Assembly: GCA_036873135.1 (NCBI GenBank)
Contig: JAPTYO010000017.1
Location: forward strand, 2,232,001-2,296,000
Reading direction: 5' to 3'
Source: Clarkia xantiana subsp. parviflora
Lineage: Eukaryota > Streptophyta > Magnoliopsida > Myrtales > Onagraceae
Length of the DNA: 64,000 bases
In this document: one piece after another, positions 44,695 through 55,814 of the stretch
Layout: every line of letters begins with the position of its first letter
Numbering within the stretch: position 1 is the stretch's first letter
Notes under the pieces: generated by a model
What the model was told of the DNA's origin: nothing
What the model saw: the letters and a program-made list of their open reading frames with translations, nothing else
Databases searched by the model: none
Made by a program: the position numbers and the translations under genes

Positions 44695-46144
44695 TCAAAT
44701 AGCGGCACCACCTCCAGAAGGCCCGGGGGCAACCTCCATAAACTCAGGAGACGTAACAATGACGTTTACATCTCCGCTATCATCAACCAGCATCTCGTAG
44801 TTGGGAAGGCCACACTCCAAAAGGTTCAACGCCTCAATGTGAGAAAGGGCATAACTCGCATATGGCCCTAACTCGCCAAAAGGAAACCCAGGGTCAAGAT
44901 ACTTCACGCGAGTGAAGTAATCTACGGAACGCTTGCTCATCAAGTGGTTCACTTTCTCCTCAACAGCAGCTTCAAAATCAGAAGTTCCCAAGTACTTGGT
45001 ATAACCCACTTGTACGCCTTTCTCCCGACTCTCCTTACCGAGAGCAAGCAATTCCGCTCCTTGAGAACGAAGATCATCTGTAACCATCTTCTCAAGAGCG
45101 ATCACCTCAGACTCAAGCTTTGATAAGCGAGTATGACGTGCCTCATAGCGGCTCTCGGAAGCAGTGACCTTCGAACTCATCACGCGAGCCTCCTCCTTGG
45201 TTCGTGACAACTCTTGACATAGAGCATCACACTTATCCATAGCTGCCTGCTTCGCGCTTACCAGCTCCATAACAAAAGACGACATGTTTACCATGTCAGC
45301 AACAACCTGCACACATCAACGCGATAAGCCAAACATAAATCTCAAGAACAACAAACTTGGTAAAAGAATCAAGATACTTACGGGAGCAAACCGGGATAAG
45401 GCACTCTGCGCATAAGCCTCAGCCTCCTCATCAGTCGATGGACAAGAATGCCTATCACCTGGTGGAACACATCTGCGCAATAGGCGAACTCCAACCTCTG
45501 GAGTGCGAAGTGAGGACTCCTTGGGAAAATAAACTCCACCATTACCAAAAGGTGCCCAAGTGTCCCCAGCAATGTCCAATCCAACTGGGCAGACCAGATG
45601 GTCACGCCTAAGAGGAGGAACCGCTACAACAAAGAAGGAAAGCGGTTAACAACAAATAACAAAACCACGGAATACATTCAACAAAAAGTATACTAACAGA
45701 GTCCGCGGACTTCCACAGGTCGGTTTCACGACTGGGGGGCAGATGGCGCCACATTGTGACTCGCGACTTCCTTGCCTTTACGAGTGGAAGTAGTCATATT
45801 TGGCTTCAAGCTTTTGGGATCAATCGAACCACGCGCCACTGTGTCAGTCCGCTTGGAAGAAACGCGAGAATCAGACACTGGGGGATTATCCCCGGTCACA
45901 TGAGCAGAAGACCCTTTGCCAGGATCACACCCCGAATTGGCAGGAGTGATGGGGGCAGGGGCCACCAAAGCCTGATCGGCGCGAGAAGCAATACGTGAAG
46001 CCGCTGCATGGAGAGACGAACTCTTCCCGTCAAACCAACCTGCAAGGTGAATTCACAAGGGACATATAGCCGTTTAAAAAGCTATCCATCATGAGTGTCA
46101 AGATGCTCAAAAATTTTCAAAGTAAGAATGAAGGACTTACTCAT
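44695..46144 (-). pseudogene. E5 antisense gene, 3' exons and a tiny first exon
   Basis: From the 5' side (minus): ATGA with donor GTAAGT (46144-46139), an exon starting WFDGK with Ser/Pro-rich sequence (46035 to about 45725), an exon with TPEVGVRLLRR (about 45600-45390), and a final exon with a Glu/Ala-rich coiled coil starting VVADMVNMSSFVMEL (45309 to the stop at 44695). The order matches E2, but the gypsy-type domain exon is gone, leaving the tiny first exon close to the WFDGK exon. The final exon is open for about 205 codons. I cannot tell whether the shortened form is expressed. Function unknown. Confidence 0.55.
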
Positions 46145-46220
46145 TGCGACAGTTTGATCCAAAAGAAAGAAGTTCCGCAAGAGGTTACTACGACTTCACA
46201 CTCTGCATGAACCAAGCAGA

Positions 46221-46335
46221 AGTCAATGCGCGTAGCAGAAGTCAACGCGCATAGCAAAAGTCAACGCGCATAGCAAAAGTCAACGCGCATAGCAAAAGTC
46301 AACGCGCGTAGCAAAGTCTAACCACGTCAACGCGT
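46221..46335 (-). promoter_or_regulatory. 19-bp repeat array carrying TTGACT boxes upstream of the antisense gene
   Basis: AGTCAA occurs at 46221, 46240, 46259, 46278 and 46297, exactly 19 bp apart, in a unit AGTCAACGCGCATAGCAAA. A degenerate sixth unit (ACGTCAACGCG) follows at 46324. On the gene's strand each unit reads GCGCGTTGACT, joining a W-box core (TTGAC) and a CGCG box. It lies 80-190 bp upstream of the ATG, where a promoter would be. Confidence 0.6.
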
Positions 46336-47753
46336 AAAGCCAAAGTAAACGCATATAGCAAAGTGGGTGCGTGTAGTAAAAGGGATCAACATCTTAAGAA
46401 AACTACATGCAAACGGCGAGTCTAACGTGACGAACCGCGAGGATCAAATTCGGCGACATTTAGGAAAAATATTTTTCTAAGGCTTCAAAGACAACCAACG
46501 GTTACTCCTAAAGACGTTTGGCAACTCCCGCCGACCAACAAACCCGTCAAAGGAAAAAATTATGCATACCGTCCAAAAAGCCTCTACGCAAAGACACGGG
46601 GGCAATATGCCCAATCGGGGAATTCTACTTCAACTATCCACGGAAGTGAAAAATCGTCTAAGGCATGAACTAACGGCGATAGTAACGACAACCAATCAGC
46701 AATTACTCGACCTACAAACACCAATAAGCAGTTCCATACGACAACAACGACAAATAGCTCAAACGAACAACAATACGGCGACATTCGAAATCAAGTCGAA
46801 GCTGTCCTGTAAATTCGAGTTTTCAGATCACCTCAAAACGTGACGAAAAGTATCACAATGGACTCCCCACGTCGAGACGATTTCAGAAAGGTAAGGACCG
46901 CGGCGAACGGAGCAAGGGAAGGCGGCGCGTGGGTTACACGCGCCGGCAAGGGGGAGCTCACGCGGCGGCGCGTGAGGGCGCGTCCGGCATCGTCTGGTGG
47001 TTCCGAAGGCGGCGTTGGAATCCTCGTGACAATCTGAGTCGATTGGTGGTGTCAATTTCTGAAAACAAGTCAAGGATCAAGCACGAAACTTTCGGGATGC
47101 GCCTAAGCTTTACGACGGTGAAGAAACTATGAACACACAAATAATTTCTGGAAATGATGAAGGGATTACCTGCAAAGAAGAAGGAATAATGAATTCCCAA
47201 AGTGCTGGAAGAATGATTGGGGATTTGTGTAATTACATATCCCAAAAAGATGCCTTGGTGATAAGGATTAAAGGAGTAACTCATCTACACTCACGCCCAA
47301 GTACTTACAGTATACTCCACCCTCTCTTCTAAATATCTACTCCTACGTACATGATTATTTTGGTATTGCACGTATCAAACCCGTCATTCTACACGTGTGT
47401 TTTCATATCGCATGATTCATGATTTGATAATCACTAAGTCGTTTTAGAAGTATACGGATTATATTTCTTGCATCACGTAAGTACGAACTTGCCATGACCG
47501 TTACTTGTACATACATGTCGATAAAAGAATGTCCGCATGACGTATTACTAATTGCTTATATCCCTAACGGTAACCATACTTGCATGCTACATGCGCGCAT
47601 GCTCTATTGCACTAACCGTGATGACAGGAAATAAAGTCATTCGGTCAGAAAATCAAAGGATGGACGAAATCAAGACTTCTACGTCCAACCAATGACCAAA
47701 ATCGGAAGGTTAGCGTCAAGCTCAAATTGGACGCGTATCTTAACTTAAAAATA
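46336..47753 (+). mobile_element. E5 interior upstream of the antisense gene, no gene seen
   Basis: It contains a GC-rich block (about 46890-47020, CGCGGCGGCGCGTGAGG) in a place comparable to the E2 block. The rest is mixed sequence without a supported frame. Confidence 0.5.
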
Positions 47754-47796
47754 GAGTCAAGAAAGGTTTTAAACCGTTACTTGTCTCGGGGGAAAG
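47754..47796 (+). promoter_or_regulatory. E5 PPT hairpin and polypurine tract
   Basis: GAGTCAAGAAA (47754) faces TTACTTGTCTC (to 47787), with a few mismatches. GGGGGAAAG precedes the LTR. Confidence 0.65.
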
Positions 47797-48584
47797 TGAT
47801 GGATATGTGTCCAATTCGGGTTCGTATTTACATTTCGGGCCTCGTAAACACGCCGAAAATCACATCACGACTTGAAAAACGTCTCCCAAGGGGTCAAAAC
47901 GGTCCGGAAGCGCATTTACGCGCGTCCGGGTTGCTTTGCAATCCGGACCTCGCCGAATTGCCCAAGTTCGACGAGGTCCGGATTGCACTTCAGGTATTGC
48001 GCGATTACCGTTTACGCGATTACCGTTTACGTGATTATCGTTACGTGTAGAGAAGTCAAGTTCGCGCATTGCCAATGTTGATGACGGTTACAGCTTGCTT
48101 TTGAACCGTCATCAAACCACTTTAAAACCGGTTCCGGTCCCAAGGAAGCCTATAAATAGGAGGCCTTGGCCACCCATTTTCACACATCCTCTCATTTGCC
48201 CAACTTTGGTATTTTGAGCTCTGACTTCTCTCTAGAAAAAATTTCTCTCTCTAGAATTACCTTTTTACCCTTATAGTGACTTAAGCATCGGAGAGGGCTC
48301 CACTAGCACAACCCCCCCCCCCCCCCCCACTCTCCGTGCTAGTACCGGCCCTTTGTGCAGGAATCGGCGCTCCAGACGATCAGACTCGTGCACAAACCAC
48401 CGCCTTTTGAGACTTAGACGTTTCCGAAGACACAACCGCCTTTTGAGACACAGACCTTTCCGGGACTCAACCGAACACTCGTCAGTGGCACAAACCTCTT
48501 TCAGACGAAGGGTTACAGCCCGAAAACCCGCTCAACCATCCAGAAAGACGCGTCCCCACGACCCAGTTCATCCAGGACGCAACA
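47797..48584 (+). mobile_element. E5 3' LTR
   Basis: TGATGGATATGTGTCC to CGCAACA, followed by TATAA. TATA box TATAAATA at 48151-48158. Stem-loop at 48292-48354 with the same inner arms as the 5' copy and a longer C-run. One internal 15-bp duplication (ACCGTTTACG(C/T)GATT) is absent from the 5' LTR. Confidence 0.92.
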
Positions 48585-48589
48585 TATAA

Positions 48590-49050
48590 TAATTAGTTTT
48601 TTTTTTTTTTTTAGAAAATTATCTATAAGATATTTATCTATAAGATATTTATCTCTAGATATTATTTATTATTCAAAAAATAATTATCTGTAAAGATATA
48701 TATCCTTAGGAATATTCTCTAGAATAATTATCAGTTAGCAATTTTTTATTTAAATTTTATCTGTTACTAGGCTAGGTTTTTTTGTACAAATAGGGGTCTA
48801 GGGTTACATTGTAAAGGGACTGAAAAACACCACAAAAATAATAATACATTATTTCCTTGGGGTCCGTGCGATTTTTGTCCTATAGAGTAAATTTTTTTTT
48901 TTAATCTCTGGCTGTTTTCCCGTCGTGCCCATCCGAGCCTGACCAGTCCCGCCGGCGTCCGCCTCGCCCCGGCCACAACGCCACATCGCCACTTCGCCGT
49001 CGGCCTGACTAGCCAGACCACCTCCCGCCGGCGAACTCTCTCTCTCTCTC

Positions 49051-49140
<90 letters not shown>

Positions 49141-49975
49141 TCTTCTTCTTCCCGCAGCAAGAAGACCATCGACCATGACCTCCGCCGTGCCTTCAGCCAG
49201 CCCCGCTCCTGACCGGTCCGCCGCCCCGGACCTCCGCAACTCGCCACCACCTCCAAGACTGTGCCGCCGGATCTGCTGCTCAAACCACCGCCTTCCTCCG
49301 CTCCAGCTCAACTCGACCTCACCAGCCCAGATTCCGCCCCGTAGCCATCTTCGACCGCCTCCCTCTCGCCGTTGATCCCTCCTCCGTGCCTAGCCATCCT
49401 ATGTTGTCGTCTTGACCTCCTCCGCTGCAGGTAATCCCGTGCCTCTCCTTTTCTTTTCCCTTTTTTTGTTTTTCCATTTATTTGTTATATTCTGTTTTTA
49501 TATTATCATATTATATATTTAATTAAGTAGTTTAAATGTAATTAGTTAGATTTAATTAACTGAATTATGTATGTATGTTAACTTTATATTAGGTTATATA
49601 TGGATTTTAGACATGTTTGATAATTTTGGTGTTTTTAGACTTAGGTTAATAATTTGCAATATTTTTGCATACGATAAATTTAAGTAAAATTTGAAATCGC
49701 TAGAATAATCTAGTATAACATGTATTAACGAGTAAAATTGGCAAACAAGTGAACCGAGTACCGAAAGTGCGTAATTAAAAATTATAATTTTTTAATTCGT
49801 AATCGAACCCCCGAACTCGAATTTCAATCGTAGACAGATTTTATACCTAGGTGTTTAATTCATTATTCTCTTAGGTAATTTAGGATTCTAGTTAGCCTAT
49901 AATTAACTAGCGGCGACTCTTTCAAATTCGCGTTTTCCAAACGTAATTCGCCGTATGTTAGATTTAGGTCTGACA
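48590..49975 (+). mobile_element. E7 5' LTR, right part
   Basis: With the left part the LTR is about 1.58 kb, close to the 1532 bp of E8. The 3' half aligns well with the E8 LTR (TTAATTCGTAATCGAACCCC, CTTCAAATTCGCGTTTTCC) and ends TCTGACA. It contains a TC microsatellite and a C-rich segment with an open frame (49175-49375, Pro/Ser-rich) closed by a splice-donor-like CAG-GTAATCC at 49427-49437, after which the sequence turns AT-rich. The E8 LTR has a similar C/G-rich frame at the same place. Confidence 0.75.
49034..49138 (+). repeat. (TC)n microsatellite
   Basis: About 105 bp of nearly pure CT repeat inside the E7 LTR. It creates artificial Arg/Glu and Ser/Leu frames. Confidence 0.97.
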
Positions 49976-49976
49976 A

Positions 49977-49996
49977 TTTGGCGACTCTGCTGGGGA
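49977..49996 (+). other. E7 primer binding site, tRNA-Arg type
   Basis: TTGGCGACTCTGCTGGGGA follows the LTR end. The TGGCGACTC-GCTGGGG pattern matches, with one mismatch, the 3' end of a plant tRNA-Arg(ACG) as I recall it. Ogre-type elements are known to use tRNA-Arg. Confidence 0.65.
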
Positions 49997-50380
49997 AATT
50001 TGAGGGTTTGGACTCTTTCTATTTGCTTGTTTGCCAAGTTTCAGTTTTTTTTATATATATTTGACTTTGTTATTTTAACTTGGTTATTTTTGTGTGATTT
50101 CAGGTGTGAAATTAATTTTTTTTATGACTGACGTTTTTGATGATATGTGTTATTTGAATTCGGACACGCACACTTTAGTCTAATCTCCAAAACGCCTAAA
50201 ACCCAGGGCGACTAGCAACCCCGGAGGTTTAGTACGGTATGACCGGAGCGGCTGGGCCGCCGGTACGACTCCGAAAAACTCTACTCGCTTGTGAATGTCT
50301 TGTGATCCCTATGATTGGGGGAAGAAACCACTTTGTCGGGAGCCTATCAGTGGAACCTACCTTATAGAACAAAGCCACAC
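49997..50380 (+). mobile_element. E7 leader region, no gene seen
   Basis: Includes a GC-richer stretch (GGGCGACTAGCAACCCCGG, 50207) that looks like a conserved leader. No frame is supported. Confidence 0.45.
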
Positions 50381-52420
50381 ATTTCTACCCCCTAACATGT
50401 CGTGTTTTATCCATGTTATTTGTTGTAAAAAGGTAATTAGGTAAATTATAAGTTTTTTTGTATAACTTTTATTTTTAAGCATGCATCCAATTGCATTTTT
50501 TTTTTATTAAAAAAAAAAAAACAAAAAAGTCATATTTGCATTAGGTCACTTAGGTAGAATTTCCATTTTCAAACGTATGTTCCTTATGCATGGTTTTCAA
50601 AAAAATCTCTTACCTAAATTTTTGTTCTAAATATGCATTTCATCTCATGCGCATTATTGGAAAAACCAGGTAAGTTGAAATTCATAATTAACGCATCATT
50701 TGCACATTATTTTCAAAAAAAAAAATTATGAGAAATTTAACTCATTTTTAGCTATTAGAGTTTCTAATTTCAAAATGCATTTTGTATACATTATTTTAAA
50801 AAAAAAAAAACAAAAACATTTTTAGTTAAGTAGTTAATCTCTTAGTTGTAGATTTTTATTTTTAAACATGTGTTTCAGATACATTCTTTTTTAAAATAAA
50901 CTCTTACCTAAATTTATTCTAAATATGCGTTTCAGGCGCATTATTTAAAAAAAAAAAAAAAAAAAACTCTTCAGGTAAGTTGTAATTTTGGTTAGTGCGT
51001 TACGTATGTATTACCTTAAAAAAAAACATTTTAGGAAAAATTATAATTTTTCTTTAGCTACTGGAGCTTCTAATTTCAAACGTGCATTCTGTATGCACCA
51101 TTTTAAAAAAACCTCTTGCCTGAATTTTTTTTTTTTAATTTTTAAACATGTGTTTCATACACATTATTTAAAAAAAAAAAACTCTTTAAGTAAGTTGTAA
51201 TTTTGGTTAGTGCGATGCGTATGCAAAAAAAAAAAAAAAAAAAATTTATGGAAAATTTGTAATTCCGCTTTAATTTTAGAGCTTCTAATTTCGAACGCGC
51301 ATTCCATATGCATCATTTAAAAAAAAAAAACTTTTTAACTGAATTGTTTTATTTTTAATAATGCATCCAATATGTATTAATTTTAAAAAAAACTTGTTAG
51401 ATAAACCGTAACCTCTCTTAGTGTTAGGGTTCTTTGTTTAAAAAAAATTTTATCTGAATTTTTAATCAAAAAACGTGCATATCATATGCATTATTTTCGA
51501 AAAATCATTCAGGTAAATTGTAATTTTTCTCAGTTGTAGAACTTTTATTTTTAAGTTTGCATCTTATATTTATTTTTGTGCATCTCATATGCATCCTTTT
51601 TAAACAAAAAACTTTTCGCCTGATTCTAAATTTTGAGCAACCAAGATGCATTGTTTTTTTTCCCTCATTAAAAAAAATAATAATAAATCTTTTTAGATAA
51701 CTTGTAAATTATCTTGACTGTAGAACTTTCATCTCAAGTATGCATCTCATGTACATTGTTTTAGGAAAAATAATCTGTTGATAGACTATACACATTCTTA
51801 GTCGTAGAACTTTTAGTTTCAAACATGTATTCTATGTGTTGTTTTAAAAACTACTTACCATAATTTTTTATTTCAAGCATGTGTTTCATAGGCATTATTT
51901 TTTGGAAATTTTTTTTCATGTAAGTTGTAAAATTCTGTTAGTGCATTCAATGTGGATCATTTTTTTAAAAATAAGGAAAATTTGTAATTCCTTTTGGCTC
52001 TTAGAGTTTTTTAAATTCAAACATGAATTGCATATGCATCATTTTCAAAAAAACTTTTTACCTGATTTTTTTTAAGCAGGCATTCAATATGCATTATTTT
52101 TTTTTTATAAAAAAACATTTCAGGTAAATTGTGAGTTTTTTTTTAGCTATAGAGCTTTCAAATTCACGCATGCATCTCAATTGCATTATTTTAAAAAAAA
52201 ATCCACCTGAAATTTTCATTTCAAAATATGCATTTCATATGCATTATTCAGGTAAACTGTTGTAAGTTGTGAATTTCTTAGAATAGAATTTTAACTTTAA
52301 AAAATGCATCTCATATGCGTCATTCAGGTAATATGTTGTAAGTTGTAACTTTCTTAACAGTATAATTTTAACTTTCGAGCATGCATGAGCATTTTTTAAA
52401 AATAAAATTCAAAGTGTCGT
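50381..52420 (+). repeat. Degenerate AT-rich satellite with internal A-tracts, E7
   Basis: Diverged units of roughly 60-130 bp are built from GCAT(C/T)TCATATGCATTATTTT, an A-run of 6-20, (T/C)AGGTAAATTGTAATTTT and TAGAGCTTTTAATTTC. More than ten units are visible. No frame is supported. Confidence 0.75.
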
Positions 52421-52439
52421 TCGTTTTTATCCAAGGTGT

Positions 52440-53420
52440 ATTGCACTTAATTGAGATTTGAGTGTCCCTACTCTTTTGCAGGTCGGATGACCACTTCAGC
52501 CAATGCCGCAACCGTGTGAAACGTGAGCGCTTCGAAAAGTTTCTATGAAAAATTTCACCTACCATGTGTGAAATTCATACGCTTTCCAAGACGAGGTATA
52601 CAACCGTTATGTGACCAGGTTTAAACAATTCGGCAGTAACCATGGGGCATCTCCCATTGAGATCGGACATGTCAGGAGATGAGAAAATTTCAAGAGATCA
52701 TCGAGAATCCCGTGAAGATTCAATGTGCCGGTCAATGTAGCTTGACTCGATCAACCGAATCCATTTCCGAAAAAAGTTCTGAAATTTTCAGTCTGCCACT
52801 AGGGGCATGTACTTTTCAGCAGGTGTACATATACAAGTTGTGGAGTAGGAGAATCAGGACATGCAGCAGGTCCAGTCGCATAGCGAGAACATTGCCCACT
52901 GAAAAATCCAACTTCTAGGTAAGAGAAGCCGTGATCATTTTTATCCCCGAAATTTGAGTTTTTCCTTACTCATTGTGCAGCTTGGATAATCATCCAAATC
53001 AAAAATCCTGAAGAGCACATCTCGTGTACGGCCCTTCGCTCGCCGACCATTTTTATGCCAGCTATCGAATTTATCCCAGATACCTCGGACGATATCTATG
53101 CCTAAGTTTACCATTTGCGGACTACTGTACCAAACTCAACACCATCCATGTGTGTTCGTTAATCAGGCCATTCGTCCAGCATGCGACGAGCCTAACTCGA
53201 CAGGTGTTAGCCATGGGGCATCCTCAGACGAGATCGAGCAATAGTCAGGGCATTTAAGAAACCGAGAGAAGAAGTCATTGTCTATGTCATCCATTGATCG
53301 TAGGATCCATCCAGGGCGTCGACACGACCGACGTATTTTGACCAATCAACTGAGTCATTCTCTAGAAGATGCTTTGAATTAGAAATCTCAAATCTGCCAC
53401 TATGGGCATATAAATAATTG
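52440..53420 (+). repeat. Two-unit diverged duplication of about 490 bp, E7
   Basis: 52480-52830 and 52975-53410 share the order TTTGCAGGTCGGATGA or TGTGCAGCTTGGATAA, CCATGGGGCATC, GAGATCG, AATCTGCCACTAGGGGCAT. Open frames at 52679-52918 and 53024-53257 have no recognised motif. Confidence 0.55.
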
Positions 53421-53870
53421 TTGTTAATTATTTGCGGTAAATTTTCTTTAAAAAAAAGAGAAAAAAATGAATTCCCGCTAGGTTGAAAACCTGTAAAGGC
53501 GACCTAGGCAAAAGTCATGGAGAGGGGCATGATCGAAAACCCACAGGGGCAGTCATGGCAAAAGGTGAGATGAAAAAAGAAGCAAAAAAAAAAAACAAAT
53601 TTAGGGTCACAGATGCCATTTAATTGGCTATAGAAAAATAAAGAAAGCTTTCGTACAAATCTTGTGAGAGCAATGAAGCAATAAAAGGGTCATAGTTGTT
53701 CCTAAATCAACTACAAATAAAAGGGTCACAGTCATCCCTAAAATGACTATAAAAAAAGGGCCACGGCCACTCTTCAAATGGCTACAGATAAAGAGCGCTC
53801 CCGCAACATCAAAAGCGGAGAATAAGTGAAAGGGCCACAACCACCCTCCAAACGGCTAAATATATGTCTA
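53421..53870 (+). mobile_element. E7 interior shared with E8, no gene seen
   Basis: CCGCTAGGTTGAAAACC then GGCGACCTAGGCAAAA matches the minus strand of E8 near 60430-60470. Repeats of GGGTCACAG.(C/T)(A/G) and AATGGCTA follow, about 60 bp apart (53606-53860). Confidence 0.65.
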
Positions 53871-54660
53871 TAGAAGAATGAGAATTATATTATTGATCTT
53901 GTTAGAGTTGAGTACATGTACCTATAAATATAGATAAAAGTTTGTATCTATAACAAATACTATATCCATAACAATATAATAAGGAAAACATAATCTTAAA
54001 ATATACTAAGAATATATCTATTCCTAATCTAGATTTATCTTAATATAATAAAATATATTTATCTCTAATATATCTTATTCCCTTGTATGCTCCCGCAAGA
54101 TGGACGTTCTGACAAGAAGGCCGATCTTGAATATTCATGAATGCCTGAATAGTCTAGTTGTCATCAGCGGATGCCCGAAGTCCAGTCAGCAACGACGGAA
54201 GCTCAGAGATGTTCATTCGGCAACGGCGAAAACCCGGAGATGTACAGTCGGCACGGTGGTAGCCCGGAGATGTTCAGTCGGAACAGCGGTAGCCCGAAGG
54301 TACAGTTGGCAATGACGGAAGCCCGGAATCTAGTCGGCATCGGTGGAAGCCAGGAGAGATCCAGTCAGCGTCGACAGAGAATAACTGTGGCGGACATGAC
54401 GATAGTAGGGACCATCGGTGTGGTGGTTTCGTCAGTTGGCGCTAAATCAGAGGATCGGCGCAGAAGTCGTCAACACGAAAGCATAAATTTATTGTCTTAT
54501 TAGAAAAGAAAAATAAGACCCAAATCAATTGGCCAGGGGGCGGCCGGCATGACAACTGCAAAGCTGATGGCCATGCCAACCGCCCCTGGACAGCGACGAT
54601 GGCGGGCGGCGGCTTGTAAGTTGTACTCGTTGGAGTTATGAAGACTCTGATACCATATAA
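53871..54660 (-). mobile_element. Copia/TRIM-like remnant (minus strand, unclear)
   Basis: GACTCTGATACCA at 54647 is, reversed, TGGTATCAGAGTC, the usual initiator-tRNA-Met primer site with one change. CTCCCGCAAGATGG (54091) could be the reversed polypurine tract. AT-rich LTR-like sequence with a TATA-like box lies at 53880-54080. The two presumed LTRs do not match well. A tandem repeat with AGTCGGCA(A/T)CGG(C/T)GGAAGC (54170-54370, about 30-35 bp period) lies between, so the frames there are repeats. Confidence 0.3.
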
Positions 54661-54734
54661 TATAATGTAAATTGTATAATATCGAGCGGTGTAATTTGTG
54701 GTATAATTGTACAATTCGCTACTTTTACATAAAT

Positions 54735-54766
<32 letters not shown>

Positions 54767-55400
54767 ATAATTTTGAAAAAGAAAATGTAGAAGAAGAGTG
54801 AGTTGTGCAGGGTTGTGGTTATCATTTTTTTTTTTTTTTTAATAAGTTATCATCATTGAAGGTATAGAGTGGAACGGAAGGATTGCACAAATGAAGTAGA
54901 TATTATGATTAGGGAAGTATAGAGTTTGGCTTTTACACAAAGATGACATTATGAATACCACTTTCTTACTGCCATCATCACTTCTCCTTTCCTTGCACTT
55001 AACAAAAGCATCACGCGAACCAGTCATCAATATAGGCATCCATATAATTCCTTTCCACAAAAACTGTTGATTAAAGTTAGAAGTTAGCGTAATTGTATAG
55101 TATATAACAAATGAATCATATATTGTTGGTGCACATATCTTGTTCATGATGGAGATTAGATTTGTTATTCTTAAATGTTGCATATATAGAATGTATTATT
55201 ATTGTAGTATGAGACGCGAATAAACAAGCTACAATAAGGCTATTTTTTCACATTCCTAATTAACATAAAAAATTTAATGTCTAAACAAAGTCTTTAACAC
55301 GAATAAACATGGTTCGTAAGTATGTTTGTGTATTTTAGAGCTTGATGTCCAATGCTAAGACATGAATATTAGACACAGTTCCAAAGTTAAGACACGAATA
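54661..55400. other. AT-rich DNA, no gene seen
   Basis: A short TA microsatellite (54745-54770) and T-runs. An open frame on the minus strand (55183-54839) has no recognised motif. Confidence 0.5.
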
Positions 55401-55809
55401 TGTTGATATAGTATAAGAGTGTAGCAGACACATTCACCTACAAGTTCGGACTTATGGCCCATAAGTCCAAACTTGTGGGTGAATGTATCTGCTACATTCA
55501 AGATGTGTGCCTTAATCAACTGTCCCATAAGTTATGAGACAGTTGGTTAAGGCGCATGTCTTATTATGAAAATGGTATCAGAGCATGCGGGTCCGATTCC
55601 TGGTAACGTCCTTTTAAATGAAAAAAAATGTTACCTTCTTTAAATAGAATTTAAATCTCATTATATTGTTAAAGACCCAATTGAGGTCGGCCGAGGTGGC
55701 CGGGAGGATGTTGATATAGTATAAGAGTGTAGCTCATAGCCTGAATACTTTCACCCGCAAGTTCAGACTTATGGGACAGTTGTTTAAGGCACACGTCTTA
55801 TTATGAACA
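55401..55809 (+). mobile_element. TRIM (terminal-repeat retrotransposon in miniature), 409 bp
   Basis: LTR-like ends start TGTTGATATAGTATAAGAG at 55401 and 55709 and end CTTATTATGAA(A/C)A at 55572 and 55809. The primer site TGGTATCAGAGC (55573-55584) fits initiator tRNA-Met. A purine-rich GGTGGCCGGGAGGA lies just before the second repeat. The flanks GAATA and TAATA agree in four of five bases. The left repeat is 172 bp and holds two long hairpins; the right is 101 bp and lacks most of the first. Confidence 0.7.
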
Positions 55810-55814
55810 TAATA

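Larger units (their letters stand above)
37876..48584 (+). mobile_element. E5: gag-less Tat-type element inside the E7 LTR
   Basis: The LTRs at 37876-38654 (779 bp) and 47797-48584 (788 bp) differ at about 18 sites plus indels (about 2.4%). The target duplication is TATAA. The interior has a primer site, a short gag start fused to protease, the rest of pol with five stops and one frameshift, a 66-bp array, the 3' exons of an antisense gene, and a polypurine tract. It resembles E2 in coding sequence more than E4. Confidence 0.92.
37685..53870 (+). mobile_element. E7: Ogre-like / large non-autonomous LTR element, split by E5
   Basis: The 5' LTR starts TGTAAACAC (37685) and is cut by E5 at 37875; it resumes at 48590 and ends TCTGACA at 49975. 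A primer site then fits tRNA-Arg. The interior to about 53870 has a degenerate satellite and non-coding repeats, with no gag or pol. The right end is not found, so it is truncated or continues beyond recognisable homology with E8. Confidence 0.7.

Noticed and set aside
49034..49311. Arg/Glu-rich open frames on the minus strand
   Set aside because: They are translations of the TC microsatellite and the neighbouring C-rich segment.
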